Positions 5,671 to 7,257 of a stretch of DNA of 7,257 nucleotides are shown in pieces. The position numbers were made by a program, and so were the translations under genes. The DNA is from Clostridiales bacterium (GTDB taxonomy: Bacteria; Bacillota; Clostridia; Oscillospirales; CAG-272): NCBI GenBank assembly GCA_019415985.1, contig DXYE01000129.1, positions 1 to 7,257 on the forward strand, in the 5' to 3' direction. Each line of letters begins with the position of its first letter. Positions within the stretch are counted from its first letter, which is position 1. The notes beneath the pieces are model-generated. The model did not search any database. It was given only the letters and a program-made list of their open reading frames with translations, and was not told the DNA's origin.

Positions 5671-7086
5671 TTGAATAGTGAAATCGTTATTGTCGGAGCA
5701 GGACCCGCCGGTATTTTTACCGCATACGAAGTATTACAGAAAGCAAATCCAAAAAAAATCATTATGGTTGAAAAAGGATTGCCGGTAGAAAAACGGAACT
5801 GTCCCAAACACAAGACAAAAATTTGTATGAACTGTCAGCCCTATTGTCACATCACTACAGGCTTTTCCGGCGCCGGCGCATTTTCCGACGGTAAGCTTTC
5901 GCTCAGCCCAGAGGTTGGCGGACTGCTACCGGAATTGCTCGGTGAAGAAAAAACATGTGAACTGATCTCCTATACAGATAAAATATATTTATCCTTCGGT
6001 GCGGATGAACATGTCGAGGGTCTCGGCAGCGACGATAAGGTAAAGGACATCCGCCGGCGAGCCATTCAAGCGGGATTGAAGCTGGTGGATTGTCCCATAA
6101 GACATTTGGGCACAGAACGTGCGCAGGATATCTATCAAAAAATTCAAACCTATCTTTTGAACAATGGAGTGGAAATTCTATTTGGCTATGAATGCACAAA
6201 TTTGCTGCTGAGGGACGGATCGGCTTATGGTATATCCGTGCGTCAGACCGCATCTCCTCACGCCTCTTTTGATATCACCGCTGACCATATCGTAGTGGCA
6301 ACCGGCAGACGCGGCGCCGAGTGGCTGGATAGACTGTGTGAAGCTCATCACATAGCTCACCAGCCCGGTACTGTGGATATCGGTGTGCGGGTAGAGGTCC
6401 GCAATGAGATTATGGAGCACGTGAACGACGTGTTGTATGAATCAAAACTAATTGGTTATCCCAAGCCCTTTAAGAACAAGGTCCGGACATTTTGCCAAAA
6501 TCCCGGCGGATTTGTGAGCCAGGAAAATTATGACAACAATCTGGCTGTGGTCAATGGACACTCCTATAAAGAATTGAAATCAGGCAATACAAACCTCGCC
6601 ATACTTTGCTCCCATAATTTCAAAATACCTTTTAATCAGCCGATCGCATATGCACAAAAAATCGGAGAATTGACCAACATGCTTGGCGCAGGACATATAC
6701 TTGTACAAAGATACGGTGATATTCTGGACGGTAAGAGAACCTGGCAGCACGAGCTGAATGCGTCCAACGTCAAACCCACGCTTCCGGATGCGGTAGCAGG
6801 AGATATTACAGCGGCTATGCCATACCGGGCCATGCTGAACATCATCAATTTTATACAGGCTGTCGATCACGTTGTTCCAGGCTTTGCCAGCTATGAAACC
6901 TTATTATACTCTCCAGAACTTAAGTTCTATTCCAACCGCGTTCAAATGGATGAGAATCTGAACACCAGTATAAAACATTTGTATTGCCTTGGAGATTCAA
7001 GCGGATGGACACGCGGACTGATGATGGCTTCGTCCATGGGTGTGTATATGGGACGAAGGCTCGCTGAAATGCTGCTGAAACCATAG
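5671..7086 (+). CDS. FAD-dependent dehydrogenase / NAD(P)/FAD-dependent oxidoreductase, COG2509 type
   Basis: This is a 471-aa flavoprotein starting at TTG behind GGAGGA. The N-terminal Rossmann FAD motif is IVIVGAGPAG (residues 5-14), with E34 placed to bind the adenosine ribose. A cysteine cluster C44-x7-C52-x2-C55-x3-C59 follows, then GAGAFSDGKL (67-76). VVATGRRG (208-215) is the second dinucleotide-binding motif, and RTFCQNPGGFVSQE (272-285) is a conserved core of this family. YCLGDSSGWTRGLMMASS (438-455) closes the FAD site. Length and motif order match full-length COG2509 proteins, whose physiological substrate is not established. The cysteines suggest a metal, iron-sulfur or disulfide site but I cannot say which. 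There is no signal peptide or membrane segment, so it should be cytoplasmic. It is monocistronic in this window; no clear terminator follows. Confidence 0.9.
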   Translation: MNSEIVIVGAGPAGIFTAYEVLQKANPKKIIMVEKGLPVEKRNCPKHKTKICMNCQPYCHITTGFSGAGAFSDGKLSLSPEVGGLLPELLGEEKTCELISYTDKIYLSFGADEHVEGLGSDDKVKDIRRRAIQAGLKLVDCPIRHLGTERAQDIYQKIQTYLLNNGVEILFGYECTNLLLRDGSAYGISVRQTASPHASFDITADHIVVATGRRGAEWLDRLCEAHHIAHQPGTVDIGVRVEVRNEIMEHVNDVLYESKLIGYPKPFKNKVRTFCQNPGGFVSQENYDNNLAVVNGHSYKELKSGNTNLAILCSHNFKIPFNQPIAYAQKIGELTNMLGAGHILVQRYGDILDGKRTWQHELNASNVKPTLPDAVAGDITAAMPYRAMLNIINFIQAVDHVVPGFASYETLLYSPELKFYSNRVQMDENLNTSIKHLYCLGDSSGWTRGLMMASSMGVYMGRRLAEMLLKP

Positions 7087-7174
7087 TTTTTGCTTTCCGG
7101 CAGATATGAAATAAACAAAAAACGATTGCGGCTTAGAGATACGGCTAAGTCCTATACACAGCCCCATATTTCCA

Positions 7175-7225
7175 AAAGTCCCGGAAGGGAGACACTTCGT
7201 AGGGAGGTTGTCTCATTTGGACTTT
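7175..7225. repeat. nested inverted repeat downstream of flavoprotein gene
   Basis: Outer arms AAAGTCC (7175-7181) and GGACTTT (7219-7225) enclose inner arms GAGACA (7189-7194) and TGTCTC (7209-7214). The internal loop is 7 and 4 bases and the terminal loop 14 bases. No T-run follows, so it is not a standard terminator. It could be a folded RNA or the edge of a mobile element. The rest of 7087-7257 shows no gene; a weak CTTAG/CTAAG hairpin lies at 7132-7149. Confidence 0.45.
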
Positions 7226-7257
7226 CGTAAAATAACAGCGGTAAAGAGATTTTATAT

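Noticed and set aside
5606..5674. A 22-codon leader peptide from ATG 5606 whose TGA overlaps the TTG start of the flavoprotein gene.
   Set aside because: It has no ribosome site and no regulatory motif in the peptide, so it is likely fortuitous.
1..7257. CRISPR array, tRNA, rRNA, or complete insertion sequence.
   Set aside because: There are no regularly spaced direct repeats, no cloverleaf or rRNA-like segments, and no transposase reading frame.

Overview
The window looks like chromosomal DNA of a spore-forming, low-to-mid GC clostridial Firmicute (Oscillospiraceae/Lachnospiraceae type). The evidence is an alpha/beta-type small acid-soluble spore protein, purine-rich Shine-Dalgarno sites, a TTG start behind a strong GGAGGA site, and protein families typical of gut Clostridia. 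The left end is visibly more AT-rich than the rest and contains broken genes.

Layout. (1) 1-554 is the decayed N-terminal membrane part of an ABC exporter half-transporter, with a frame change and stop codons; its ATPase domain is gone. (2) 551-834 holds a near-consensus sigma-A promoter, a small Cse60-like reading frame broken by one in-frame TAA, and an AT-rich hairpin. (3) 835-4529 holds two intact ABC exporter half-transporters (628 and 603 aa) overlapping by ATGA; they almost certainly form a heterodimeric exporter of unknown substrate. (4) 4526-4852, minus strand, is a decayed reading frame of unknown family with two in-frame TAA codons; no standard open reading frame reveals it. (5) 4867-5310, minus strand, is a 67-aa spore DNA-binding protein (SASP) with a terminator hairpin, a leader containing three consecutive inverted repeats, and a possible sigma-G promoter. 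(6) 5311-5670 is an AT-rich intergenic region with candidate promoters, a 10-bp tandem repeat and a small palindrome. (7) 5671-7086 is a 471-aa FAD-dependent dehydrogenase of the COG2509 type. (8) 7087-7257 contains a nested inverted repeat and no recognisable gene.

The genes do not form one pathway. The ABC pair is a self-contained export unit beside the wreck of a third, related transporter. The SASP gene and the flavoprotein gene are divergently transcribed from a shared intergenic region of about 520 bp. I do not see a clearly novel multi-gene system. The most unusual items are the two small decayed frames (595-795 and 4526-4852), the A8 tract at the doubtful N-terminus of the first ABC gene, and the structured SASP leader.
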